A stretch of DNA of 64,000 bases from Pseudoalteromonas spongiae UST010723-006. Its GTDB lineage: Bacteria; Pseudomonadota; Gammaproteobacteria; Enterobacterales; Alteromonadaceae. Numbering within the stretch: position 1 is the first letter of the stretch; each line of letters starts with the position of its first letter. The notes beneath the pieces were generated by a model. The model was not told where the DNA came from. It worked only from the letters and a program-made list of their open reading frames with translations, and made no database searches. Where the stretch lies: the NCBI RefSeq assembly GCF_000238255.3, contig NZ_CP011039.1, positions 607,001-671,000 of the forward strand, written 5' to 3'. Shown one piece after another: positions 48,215 through 56,631 of this stretch. Made by a program: the position numbers and the translations under genes.

Positions 48215-49321
48215 ATGACTAATTCAAACGATAAATTTGCAGATATTCGCCCATATAATGATGAAGAAGTAGCCGCGTCTGTTGAGCGTCTGTTAAATGA
48301 TGATGCATTTATCTCGGTAATTGCAGAGCACAACTTACCATCGTGGTTGCGTGCTATTCCATTTCTTGGCAACTATTTAGTTAAATCAAAATTACGTAAC
48401 AAATACGGTAAATTTAAAACGGTTGATGAAGTTCAGCAGGCCGTTTCACGTTATCTTGATATTTTAGTTAAGCGCACAACCAGCAAAGTTACTTTCTCAG
48501 GATTAGATAAGCTTGATAAAAACAAAGCGTACCTGTTTATCTCAAACCACCGTGATATTGCGCTTGATCCTGCTTTTGTAAACTACGGTCTATTTCAAAA
48601 TAATATGAAAACCGTGCGCATTGCGATTGGTGACAACCTGTTGCAAGTGCCATACATGACCGAGTTAATGCGTTTAAATAAGAGCTTTATTGTTAAACGT
48701 TCTGTTAAATCGCCAAAAGAGATGCTGAGAACGCTTACGACACTTTCGCATTATATTTATGATTCGCTTGATAGCGGTAATTCAGTATGGATTGCACAAA
48801 AAGAAGGACGAGCGAAAGATGGTAATGATGTTACCGATCCTGCACTGATTAAAATGTTGCAGCTACATGGTCGCAAACTAAAAATGGACTTTGCAGACTA
48901 TGTAAAATCGATCAATGTTGTACCGGTTGCGATTTCATACGAATTTGAACCATGCGAAAAAGCGAAGGCAAAAGAGCAGTATCATAAAGCGACCTTTGGC
49001 GAATACAAAAAAGCGCAAGGTGAAGATATTGCCAGTATTATTGAAGGGTTTGCTACGAATAAAGGGCATGTGCATTTATCGTTTGGCGAGCCAATTACCA
49101 GCGATTGCGATACCCCAGATCAACTTGCTGAAACCATTGATAACTACATTCACAAAAACTACTTCTTGCACCCCAATAATTATTTGGCGGCAGAATCTGC
49201 AGAACATGAAATTTGTGACGATGCGAAGCGTGTTTACCACGGCCGCTTTGAAGGGGTTGCTCCGGAATTACATGAATTTATTAAGCAAATTTACGCGAAG
49301 CCGGTATTTAATCAAAAGTAA
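48215..49321 (+). CDS. Acyltransferase, PlsC-like family
   Basis: A 368-residue protein with the acyltransferase motif NHRDIALDPAF near 110-120, a variant of the NHxxxxD signature of glycerolipid acyltransferases, and later VWIAQKEGRAKDGND, corresponding to the FPEGTRS block. There is no clear membrane helix; it may be peripheral. Annotated relatives are called 1-acyl-glycerol-3-phosphate acyltransferases, but the substrate is not proven. It is followed by a strong terminator. Confidence 0.75.
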   Translation: MTNSNDKFADIRPYNDEEVAASVERLLNDDAFISVIAEHNLPSWLRAIPFLGNYLVKSKLRNKYGKFKTVDEVQQAVSRYLDILVKRTTSKVTFSGLDKLDKNKAYLFISNHRDIALDPAFVNYGLFQNNMKTVRIAIGDNLLQVPYMTELMRLNKSFIVKRSVKSPKEMLRTLTTLSHYIYDSLDSGNSVWIAQKEGRAKDGNDVTDPALIKMLQLHGRKLKMDFADYVKSINVVPVAISYEFEPCEKAKAKEQYHKATFGEYKKAQGEDIASIIEGFATNKGHVHLSFGEPITSDCDTPDQLAETIDNYIHKNYFLHPNNYLAAESAEHEICDDAKRVYHGRFEGVAPELHEFIKQIYAKPVFNQK

Positions 49322-49352
49322 CCAGCAAGCCTAAGTAAATTATAGTTTTAAG

Positions 49353-49380
49353 AAACCAGAGTAATACTCTGGTTTTTTTT
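49353..49380 (+). terminator. Intrinsic terminator after the acyltransferase gene
   Basis: AAACCAGAG-TAAT-ACTCTGGTTT with an eight-base T run. Confidence 0.9.
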
Positions 49381-49465
49381 GTGCAAAAAATGGTTAAACT
49401 GTAAATATGAGTGCGTAAAAAAAGACCTAGGTTTGCCTGTTTTGCAAGCAAGCCACTGTGAGTGA

Positions 49466-49735
49466 ATGGCTGAGCAAAAACCAATTATTGAGCAAATAGA
49501 GATATTTGAAATACCCAGTCCGTGCAAAGGGGTGTGTCAGGCTAATAACCGAGGTTATTGCTTAGGGTGTTTTCGTTCGCGAGAAGAGCGCTTTCATTGG
49601 AACCAATTAACGAACGCGCAAAAAAAACATGTGATTAAGCTTTGCGCACAACGTGAAAAGCGCATTCGCCAAAAAATGGCTCAACAGCAAATCTCACCAG
49701 AGCTGGATACAGAGCAAACAAAACTCGACTTTTAG
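49466..49735 (+). CDS. DUF1289 family small protein
   Basis: An 89-residue basic protein with the DUF1289 pattern: PSPCKGVCQANNRGYCLGCFRS, four cysteines in the spacing C-x3-C-x7-C-x2-C, then REERFHWNQL. The cysteines could bind a metal or cluster. DUF1289 proteins (YdhL in E. coli) are uncharacterised. The ATG at 49466 has a weak GTGAG upstream. Convergent with the next gene. Confidence 0.82.
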   Translation: MAEQKPIIEQIEIFEIPSPCKGVCQANNRGYCLGCFRSREERFHWNQLTNAQKKHVIKLCAQREKRIRQKMAQQQISPELDTEQTKLDF

Positions 49736-49771
49736 GTCTGTCTAATCTCGCCTTATCTAATCTAGATTCAC

Positions 49772-50515
49772 TTATTTAGGGGTTTTATGCTCAAGGGTAG
49801 CTTCAGCACTTTGCATTAACTGTAGATCTAATTGTGCCAAAATTGCTTTATGTTGTTTGTGCAGGTAATGATGGATAGGCTTTTGCGACACAATGCGTTT
49901 ATCAAAATGGGCTAGGGTGGCATCATCAATGTGATGCGTTAGCAAATACTCAAGTACTAAAATGCCATCAATTGTGCGGTCGCGCAGCATATGCAGCTGA
50001 CTAGCAAGGTTATTATTACTTATTACCTCACCTTTAAATTTTTCTTGAGCAATAAATTTTTGTGCAAACGGGTAGCTTGGATTGTGACTAATTGTACTCA
50101 ACTGCTGAATGCGACAATTCTCGCATTGTCCCTTGTTGGTAAGCAGTACCAGATTCAAATACATTAACGGAGTATTACTCGCAATTAGGTTTGGGTATTC
50201 CTTAGAAATACCAATCACACGACCAATCTGGCCATCAAGTTCTCCGAGGTTAGCCGCTGCAAGTGAGCTTTTGTGATCAAATTCAATAATGCTTATATCG
50301 ACACCAATTGCTTTATAAGCAGGTGTTAGACGTTTGATTAATAAGCGAGAAACGTGTGTATCTAACGGTTTATTAAACACGAGCGTTTGCTTTATAGGGG
50401 CATTTGCCCACGCCATCTTACTCAAAAACAACAAGGCACAAAGCATGGTACAAGCATGCTTGCAGCTTTTAGTTATCGAGTTTTTTATCATTTTATGACG
50501 TAACGCAGCGTTCAT
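49772..50515 (-). CDS. Periplasmic solute-binding-like protein (orphan)
   Basis: A 247-residue exported protein with a signal peptide (about 20-38, cleavage after AWA). The mature part (KQTLVFNKPLDTHVSRLLIKRL, LDGQIGRVIGISKEYPNLI) resembles family 3 solute-binding proteins of the orphan type. CENC at about 136-139 is a CxxC pair. No permease or ATPase genes are adjacent. An ATG at 50491 is an alternative start; neither has a good ribosome-binding site. Ligand unknown. Confidence 0.65.
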   Translation of the reverse strand: MNAALRHKMIKNSITKSCKHACTMLCALLFLSKMAWANAPIKQTLVFNKPLDTHVSRLLIKRLTPAYKAIGVDISIIEFDHKSSLAAANLGELDGQIGRVIGISKEYPNLIASNTPLMYLNLVLLTNKGQCENCRIQQLSTISHNPSYPFAQKFIAQEKFKGEVISNNNLASQLHMLRDRTIDGILVLEYLLTHHIDDATLAHFDKRIVSQKPIHHYLHKQHKAILAQLDLQLMQSAEATLEHKTPK

Positions 50516-50591
50516 TTTAGTGTTGATTGGTCAAACTTATATGGTACATTGCTACAATAACATAATATTTTATTAGCTGTATTAAAAGAAC

Positions 50592-50792
50592 ATGTCTTTC
50601 AATTTGTGTAACTTACCTCGTCAAGAAAAGTATTTAATTCAACTCGATTACGAGGCGTCGTTTTGGGCGTTTAAAGTAAAGCGTGGCAAAGCAACGCGCG
50701 ATCAAATCTATTCATCTATTTTACAGCGTCCACAATCAGAGCAAGGTGAACTAAAACAACGTTTTGAACGCTATTTAGCGACAATGATGTGA
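50592..50792 (+). CDS. DUF3283-like small protein, 66 aa
   Basis: A 66-residue soluble protein (MSFNLCNLPRQEKYLIQLDYEASF, later KVKRGKATRDQIYSSI) that fits the uncharacterised DUF3283 family found in Vibrio and Alteromonadales; recollection only. It has an overlap (stop TGA with GTG) with the following acetyltransferase gene, indicating coupling. Function unknown. Confidence 0.6.
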   Translation: MSFNLCNLPRQEKYLIQLDYEASFWAFKVKRGKATRDQIYSSILQRPQSEQGELKQRFERYLATMM

Positions 50793-51211
50793 GTTCATTT
50801 ACGTGCCAGCAATTGGACCCAGTTATGTATCCTTTGGTTAATAAGTTTTACCAAAACTTTAAGGTAAGAGGGCGTGCTAAAAGTCATGATAGGGTGTGGG
50901 TTATCAAAGCTGAAAATCAAATTGTGGCAGCTGCAAAATTAAGCTTAAAAGACGGACAGTTTTTATTATCTGGCGTATTTACAGCACCATGCTTTCGCGG
51001 TCAAAAACTGGCATCAAGATTAATTAAAACAATCGCTTTGGATTATCGAAAACCATTTTTCACGTTTGCGTACAATCATTTAGTTAGCTGGTATCAAAGC
51101 TGCGGATTTACCGAACATGCTGCGCCAGCTGAGTTGGCTCCGTTTTTTAGCGCTTATCAAAATCAAGGGCGTCAAATCGTCTGTATGTTAGCCAATAAGG
51201 ATTGTGCATAA
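50789..51211 (+). CDS. GNAT family N-acetyltransferase
   Basis: A 140-residue acetyltransferase. The acetyl-CoA binding motif is VFTAPCFRGQKLASRLI (variant of the R/QxxGxG/A loop), followed by a strand and YNHLVSWYQSCGFTEH, the usual GNAT motif B region. It starts at GTG overlapping the stop of the DUF3283-like gene and ends as the large sensor gene begins, so the three genes may form one transcript. The substrate is unknown. Confidence 0.75.
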   Translation: MSSFTCQQLDPVMYPLVNKFYQNFKVRGRAKSHDRVWVIKAENQIVAAAKLSLKDGQFLLSGVFTAPCFRGQKLASRLIKTIALDYRKPFFTFAYNHLVSWYQSCGFTEHAAPAELAPFFSAYQNQGRQIVCMLANKDCA

Positions 51212-54200
51212 TGATTTGGCGATACTGCGTACTGGCGATTTTGTTGTGTGCTGTATCAATAAATGCGCTGGCAAACAGTAAGGCAAACGTACGTCGATTC
51301 TCGCCAAATGAAGGATTAGCGCAGTCTTATGTAACAGGTTTATTAGTTGATAAGAATGGTTACTTATGGGTTGGAACTGAAGCAGGCGTAAACCGTTACG
51401 ATGGTTATCAACTATCTACTATGACAGGTGCCGAAGGGCAACTGCGCGATAAATCGATTGATTTCCTATACGAAGATAAACAAAACGATATTTGGATTTC
51501 CACTACTTATTCTGGCTTGTATCGATATAAAACCGATACCTATCAACTAGAGCGCGTGCTTGATTTTAAAAATGACCGAACTCACTCTCCAGTCGTGATG
51601 TTAGAAACCCATCAACCTAATTTTTACTGGTTGGGGCGTGTTCATGACTTAGCGTTGTTAAACAGTGAAACCGGTGAAGTGAAAAGTGTGTTTAAAATCC
51701 CAGGAGACTTTAAATACGCGTATGTTAGAGCGCTTAAATATTACAAACATTTTTTAATCATAGGCACATCGGAAGGTGCTTTTGTGATGGATACGCGCAC
51801 TGAAAAAATCGTTAAACTAGAATTTTTAAATGAACCCGCAGCGCATCACGATCAATACAATACAAAGTCATTTCATATCTCGGGTTCTCAGCTTTGGCTT
51901 GGCACCGTGCAAGGTTTGCACACGGTTGAACTTGATCATATCGAGCGCTTGGTAGCTGGTGAAATAGATAAACTGAGTAGCGAACTGCGTATTTCAGATT
52001 TAAACATATGGAAAATCATGCCGTTTAAATCAGGACTAAAGCTTGCTACCAATGAAGGTGTTTATAATTACTTTGCCGATGATGATCAGCTAATTAAAAG
52101 CACAGAACTCGATAATTCCGATTTTAAGTTAAGCGACAATAGCATTGTTGATATGCTGCTTTCCGATGACGGTTCAATGTGGCTTGCCAGTAAAACCGAC
52201 GGTGCGTATTTTGTCTCGAATAATAATTACTCATTTCAAAACTATAACCGCGATACCTTGTATGGTGGTTTATCCCATAACAATATTTGGAGCATTGTTG
52301 AGCATAATAAAGACATTTGGTTAGCAACTAGTGACGGTATTACGCGTTTCAATCCCTATTCTTACCAAAGCCAAACCTATTTAGAAGGTTACTTAGCTGA
52401 CCGCTTAAACCATGAATTCCACGTATATAAAATGTTTAGCTTTAACGGCAAGTTATGGCTGGTAAGCACGCGAGGATTATTTACCTTTGACTTGGAAACG
52501 TTAACAATTTCAGCTGTTGAAATGCCTTTTGACAAGTACAAAGACATGTTTAGCAAGCAGATTGTGATAGGACATTTTAACGACGCAGGTGATATGTATT
52601 TTAAGAGCTTTCGCTATGGCTACTTTAAATACAATGTAGTCACAGAGGAACTAACGCAAATTCACCCCGACGTAAAAGTGATTGGTGATACATTTGCGGG
52701 GTATTTTTTACCACCGCTAGATGACAGCAAGTTACCACTGTTTTATCACAATAAAACGTTATATCAACTGATGCCGGACAACACCGTAGAGTATCGTTAT
52801 ACCGCGCCAGTCCCCGATGAGGTGGAGTATTTGTCGCTTGCGTCTTATGTAATCGATAACAACGGCATTCTTTGGTTGTCTTATTATGGCTACGGGTTAG
52901 TCGGTTTAGATAGCACCACATTTGAAGAAAAATACAAAATCGAAGACAGGGTTGATACCCGCGGCTCATTGTTTTATAGCCTAACCAAAGATCAGCGAGG
53001 CATGATCTGGATGGCGAGCCACAGTGGTATTTGGCGCTTTGACCCAAATACCCAACACTTTAGGCAGTTCACAGTGGATGATGGTATTGCCGTTAATGAG
53101 TTTAACTCGGCCGCAAAAATAACTTACTCCGATGGCCGCATTGTATTTGGTTCAATTAAAGGGGTGACCAGCTTTTTCCCCGAGCGCAATGACGCTAATG
53201 AACACATATCAGAGCGGGTGAATATTACCTCAATTACCCTAATGTCGCGCAAACTTGAAGCTGAGTCGATTATTCAGCAAAACTTACTTGAGCTTGATTA
53301 TGACGATATTGGTTTAGAAATTGGCTTTTCTGCGATGTTATTTAAGTATCAGGAACGCGTTGAATATGAATACCGTTTAGATGATTCTGCATTAGTTAGA
53401 ACGAGTAATAATAAAGTTGCGTTTGCACGAATTTCACCGGGAAAACACACTTTTTACGTACGTGCCAGAGACCCGTTAAACGGCAGCTATACCGACTTTA
53501 AGAGTTTTACGATTCAGGTAAATTATCCACCTTGGCGCTCGCCCGCGGCATTCGCCATTTACTTTATATTACTGGCAAGTATTGTGTCGGTGTGGATGTT
53601 GCGTCGTCATCGCTATCAAACGCGCTTGTTAGCTGCGCACAAACAAAGCAGCGAAAATGCCACGCGTTTAAAAATGGCGCTACAAAGCAGCCAATCTGGG
53701 GTGTGGGAATGGCAAAGTGGCCTTGGTCATAGTTATCAGCCACGTTTAGTTGATGAATTGGGGTTTGATAAAAGCGAAGTATCACTGGATGAGTACTTAG
53801 CAAAAATTCATCCCGATGATAGAGCCCGTTATCGCATTGAATGGTTAGAGTTTGTCAGCACAGATAAAGGCGAATTTGAACTTGCTTACCGTGTACGCCA
53901 TAGCCAAGGCCATTGGCGTTGGTATAAAGATGTAGGTCGCGTTATTGAGTGGGATGAAGATGTGCCGCAGCGCGTGTCGGGCACCTACACCAACTTTACG
54001 CGTGAGCGTGACTTTGAAAACAGTGCCCGTTTATTTAGCGCCGCATTTGAGCATACTCGCGATTGGGTATTTGTGATGGACCGCGAGTTTAATATTCTTG
54101 CGATAAATAAAGCATTGCGCGAAAGCCATCATTTTGACCTTAAACATGACTCAGCACGCAAGCTATCACTTGGCCTAAGTGCCAAAAGGCGCACTTATTA

Positions 54201-55671
54201 TTTGAGAGCGCTTGGTAAGCTAAACGTGGGTGAACATTATCAATCGGAAGAAACCATCACCAGCCCTAATGGCACAAAATACAATTGCTTGATAAAAGCC
54301 ACAGCAATTGCGGCTGAAAACGGTGAGGTTGATAACTATATTGTGGTGATCACCGATATCAGTAGTCAAAAAGAAGCTGAGCAAGCGCTGTATTTACTGG
54401 CAAATTACGACAAACTAACCAAATTACCTAATCGCAGTTTGTTTATTGATCGAGTGGCTCATGCCATTAGTCTTAATAAAAACAGTGAGCAGCTACTGAC
54501 TGTGTTATTTATCGATCTTGACCAGTTTAAGAAAGTGAATGACTCATTTGGTCATCATGATGGTGACAAATTATTGGTGGAAATAGCCGAACGCATTAAA
54601 CAGGTCATTGACGGCAAGGCGACCGCGGCGCGATTAAATAGCGATGAATTTACTGTATTGCTTGAGAATATTAATAGTAAAGAAGACGTTGTAGCCTTGT
54701 GTCAGCGCTTAATTGCGGCGCTAAAAGAGCCATTTGCACTGGCGGGTGAAACCGTGAGAATTACTGCCAGCATTGGTGTTGCCATATTTCCAGATGATGA
54801 AACAACCGCTATTAATTTGATTAAAGCTGCCGATATTGCGATGTATCACGCTAAAAAACGCGGTGGCGAGTGCTTTTTGTTTTTCCAACAAGAAATGAAT
54901 AAAAAAGTACAGCGATTGCTTCGTTTAGAGTCAAGGCTTAAGCAAGCGCATAGTGAAAATGAACTGTCGAATCAGTATCAGCCGATTATTGATGTTAATA
55001 CAGGCAAGGTGGTTGGCTTTGAAACCTTAATGCGCTGGCAGCACAATGGTGAGGCAATTAGTCCATCGCGTTTTATCGCCATTGCCGAAAATACCGGTCT
55101 CATTACTGAAATGACAATGGCATCGTTAACGCGCGCAGTACAAGACATGCAACGCTGGTGCGAGATCGATAACGACTTTTATGTATCGATTAACCTATCG
55201 GCGAAAGACTTCCATCACCTTGATCTGGCAGAGCAAATTATAGCATTGTGCAACACGTATGAAGTGCCGTGTCATATGGTGGCACTTGAGATTACCGAAT
55301 CTGTACTTATGGCTGATTTTGATAGTGCAAAAGCGGCTATGGATAAGCTAAAAAGTGCAGGTTGCCGCATTTATCTTGATGATTTTGGCACTGGCTACTC
55401 ATCGCTGGCTTACTTAAAACGTTTTCCGGTGGATGTGATTAAAATTGATGGTGGCTTTGTTCGAAATATTGGCGATGAAGCAGACGACGAAGCAATTATT
55501 CGCTCAACCTTAGCGCTTGCAAAAAGTTTGGGTAAAGTGTGTATTGCTGAAGGAGTTGAAAGCAAGGAGCAGCTGTTGTTCTTGCAAGCAGAAGGATGTG
55601 AGTATGTGCAAGGTTATTACTTTTACTCACCGCTTGATGCGTCACAAGTTAAGTCATTGCTTAAGCGTTAA
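51211..55671 (+). CDS. Large membrane c-di-GMP sensor: beta-propeller, Y_Y_Y, PAS-PAS, GGDEF-EAL
   Basis: A 1,486-residue protein. A signal peptide is followed by two-component-regulator propeller repeats (LWVGTEAGVNRYDG, IWLATSDGITRFNP, IWMASHSGIWRFDP) over about 30-670, a Y_Y_Y-type domain at about 690-775, and a membrane helix at about 780-798. Then come PAS domains at about 817-933 and 937-1055, GGDEF at about 1062-1226 and EAL at about 1244-1483. The GGDEF site reads RLNSDEF and is likely inactive as a cyclase. The EAL domain keeps ETLMRW, ITES, LDDFGTGYSS, KIDGGF and AEGVES, so phosphodiesterase activity is likely. ATG 51211 follows AAGGA. Confidence 0.9.
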   Translation: MIWRYCVLAILLCAVSINALANSKANVRRFSPNEGLAQSYVTGLLVDKNGYLWVGTEAGVNRYDGYQLSTMTGAEGQLRDKSIDFLYEDKQNDIWISTTYSGLYRYKTDTYQLERVLDFKNDRTHSPVVMLETHQPNFYWLGRVHDLALLNSETGEVKSVFKIPGDFKYAYVRALKYYKHFLIIGTSEGAFVMDTRTEKIVKLEFLNEPAAHHDQYNTKSFHISGSQLWLGTVQGLHTVELDHIERLVAGEIDKLSSELRISDLNIWKIMPFKSGLKLATNEGVYNYFADDDQLIKSTELDNSDFKLSDNSIVDMLLSDDGSMWLASKTDGAYFVSNNNYSFQNYNRDTLYGGLSHNNIWSIVEHNKDIWLATSDGITRFNPYSYQSQTYLEGYLADRLNHEFHVYKMFSFNGKLWLVSTRGLFTFDLETLTISAVEMPFDKYKDMFSKQIVIGHFNDAGDMYFKSFRYGYFKYNVVTEELTQIHPDVKVIGDTFAGYFLPPLDDSKLPLFYHNKTLYQLMPDNTVEYRYTAPVPDEVEYLSLASYVIDNNGILWLSYYGYGLVGLDSTTFEEKYKIEDRVDTRGSLFYSLTKDQRGMIWMASHSGIWRFDPNTQHFRQFTVDDGIAVNEFNSAAKITYSDGRIVFGSIKGVTSFFPERNDANEHISERVNITSITLMSRKLEAESIIQQNLLELDYDDIGLEIGFSAMLFKYQERVEYEYRLDDSALVRTSNNKVAFARISPGKHTFYVRARDPLNGSYTDFKSFTIQVNYPPWRSPAAFAIYFILLASIVSVWMLRRHRYQTRLLAAHKQSSENATRLKMALQSSQSGVWEWQSGLGHSYQPRLVDELGFDKSEVSLDEYLAKIHPDDRARYRIEWLEFVSTDKGEFELAYRVRHSQGHWRWYKDVGRVIEWDEDVPQRVSGTYTNFTRERDFENSARLFSAAFEHTRDWVFVMDREFNILAINKALRESHHFDLKHDSARKLSLGLSAKRRTYYLRALGKLNVGEHYQSEETITSPNGTKYNCLIKATAIAAENGEVDNYIVVITDISSQKEAEQALYLLANYDKLTKLPNRSLFIDRVAHAISLNKNSEQLLTVLFIDLDQFKKVNDSFGHHDGDKLLVEIAERIKQVIDGKATAARLNSDEFTVLLENINSKEDVVALCQRLIAALKEPFALAGETVRITASIGVAIFPDDETTAINLIKAADIAMYHAKKRGGECFLFFQQEMNKKVQRLLRLESRLKQAHSENELSNQYQPIIDVNTGKVVGFETLMRWQHNGEAISPSRFIAIAENTGLITEMTMASLTRAVQDMQRWCEIDNDFYVSINLSAKDFHHLDLAEQIIALCNTYEVPCHMVALEITESVLMADFDSAKAAMDKLKSAGCRIYLDDFGTGYSSLAYLKRFPVDVIKIDGGFVRNIGDEADDEAIIRSTLALAKSLGKVCIAEGVESKEQLLFLQAEGCEYVQGYYFYSPLDASQVKSLLKR

Positions 55672-55674
55672 ATG

Positions 55675-56622
55675 CTAAGGGATTTTATGACCACAGTTAG
55701 CACAATAATTAATGTGTTTTATTTCATTCATTTTACGCTTAATGGCACGCTCAGCTTCTTTTTTACTTAAGCCTAGTTCAAGACGCATTTCTTCAATTTG
55801 TATTTGGTCTTTTTCACAAATATCACCATCGCGCGAGCATAATGCCACGAACTGCGCAAATTGCACCCTACGGCGTCTTAATTGATCTGAAAAGCTCGAT
55901 GCCAGCAAGCCGGTTGGGATTGCCACCATACCCATACTTAGCACGGTTATTACCCCGCCAAAAAAGCGGCCAAGCGGAGTAATTGGCACAACATCACCAT
56001 AGCCAACCGTGGTGAGTGTTGCCATTGCCCACCACATGGCATCGGGAATAGAGCCAAACTTATCCGGTTGTTCGTCATGTTCAATTAAGTAGATACCGCA
56101 CGATGCGGTGATAAGCGCCACACTCATAATAAAAAATGCGGCAAGTAATGGGCCTTTTTCTTCTCGAATACTTTGCAACAATAATTGCATTGCACGGGAA
56201 TAGCGAGTCAGCTTAAAAACACGTAATAGTCTAAATACACGTAAGAAACGCAAATCAAAGCTGACGAACAGCATTAAATATGTTGGCAAAATCGCCATTA
56301 AATCAATAATCGCTAAAGGAGAGCGCAAATAACGAATGCGTTTTCGCCAGTTGGGAATAGGCAAATCGCGATAATGTTCTTTATCAACACAAACCCATAA
56401 GCGCAGCAGGTATTCAATAGTAAAAATCGCGACAGAGAAGATTTCAATTGCTAAAAAAAGGTGCTTGTAGCTGACAGCGACTTCTTCAACCGACTCAAGT
56501 ACAATCGCAACGACATTGCCGATAATCAGAATTATCAACAGCGCATCGATAAACCTACCAAGTTTTAGTCCTTCGCCAGAACTTTCCAGAACTTGTGCAA
56601 TACTCAGTCGTAATTGATTCAC
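55675..56622 (-). CDS. Voltage-gated-type potassium channel
   Basis: A 315-residue protein with six membrane helices. The S4-like segment LRFLRVFRLLRVFKLTRY (about 124-141) has regularly spaced arginines, and the selectivity filter TVGYGD is at 205-210. The cytoplasmic C terminus contains a coiled helix and a CANC pair at 307-310, a possible half zinc site. Start GTG 56622 with AGAGGT at good spacing. Potassium conductance follows from the filter; physiological role unknown. It may be co-transcribed with patZ, 9 bp upstream. Confidence 0.88.
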   Translation of the reverse strand: MNQLRLSIAQVLESSGEGLKLGRFIDALLIILIIGNVVAIVLESVEEVAVSYKHLFLAIEIFSVAIFTIEYLLRLWVCVDKEHYRDLPIPNWRKRIRYLRSPLAIIDLMAILPTYLMLFVSFDLRFLRVFRLLRVFKLTRYSRAMQLLLQSIREEKGPLLAAFFIMSVALITASCGIYLIEHDEQPDKFGSIPDAMWWAMATLTTVGYGDVVPITPLGRFFGGVITVLSMGMVAIPTGLLASSFSDQLRRRRVQFAQFVALCSRDGDICEKDQIQIEEMRLELGLSKKEAERAIKRKMNEIKHINYCANCGHKIP

Positions 56623-56631
56623 ATCGACCTC

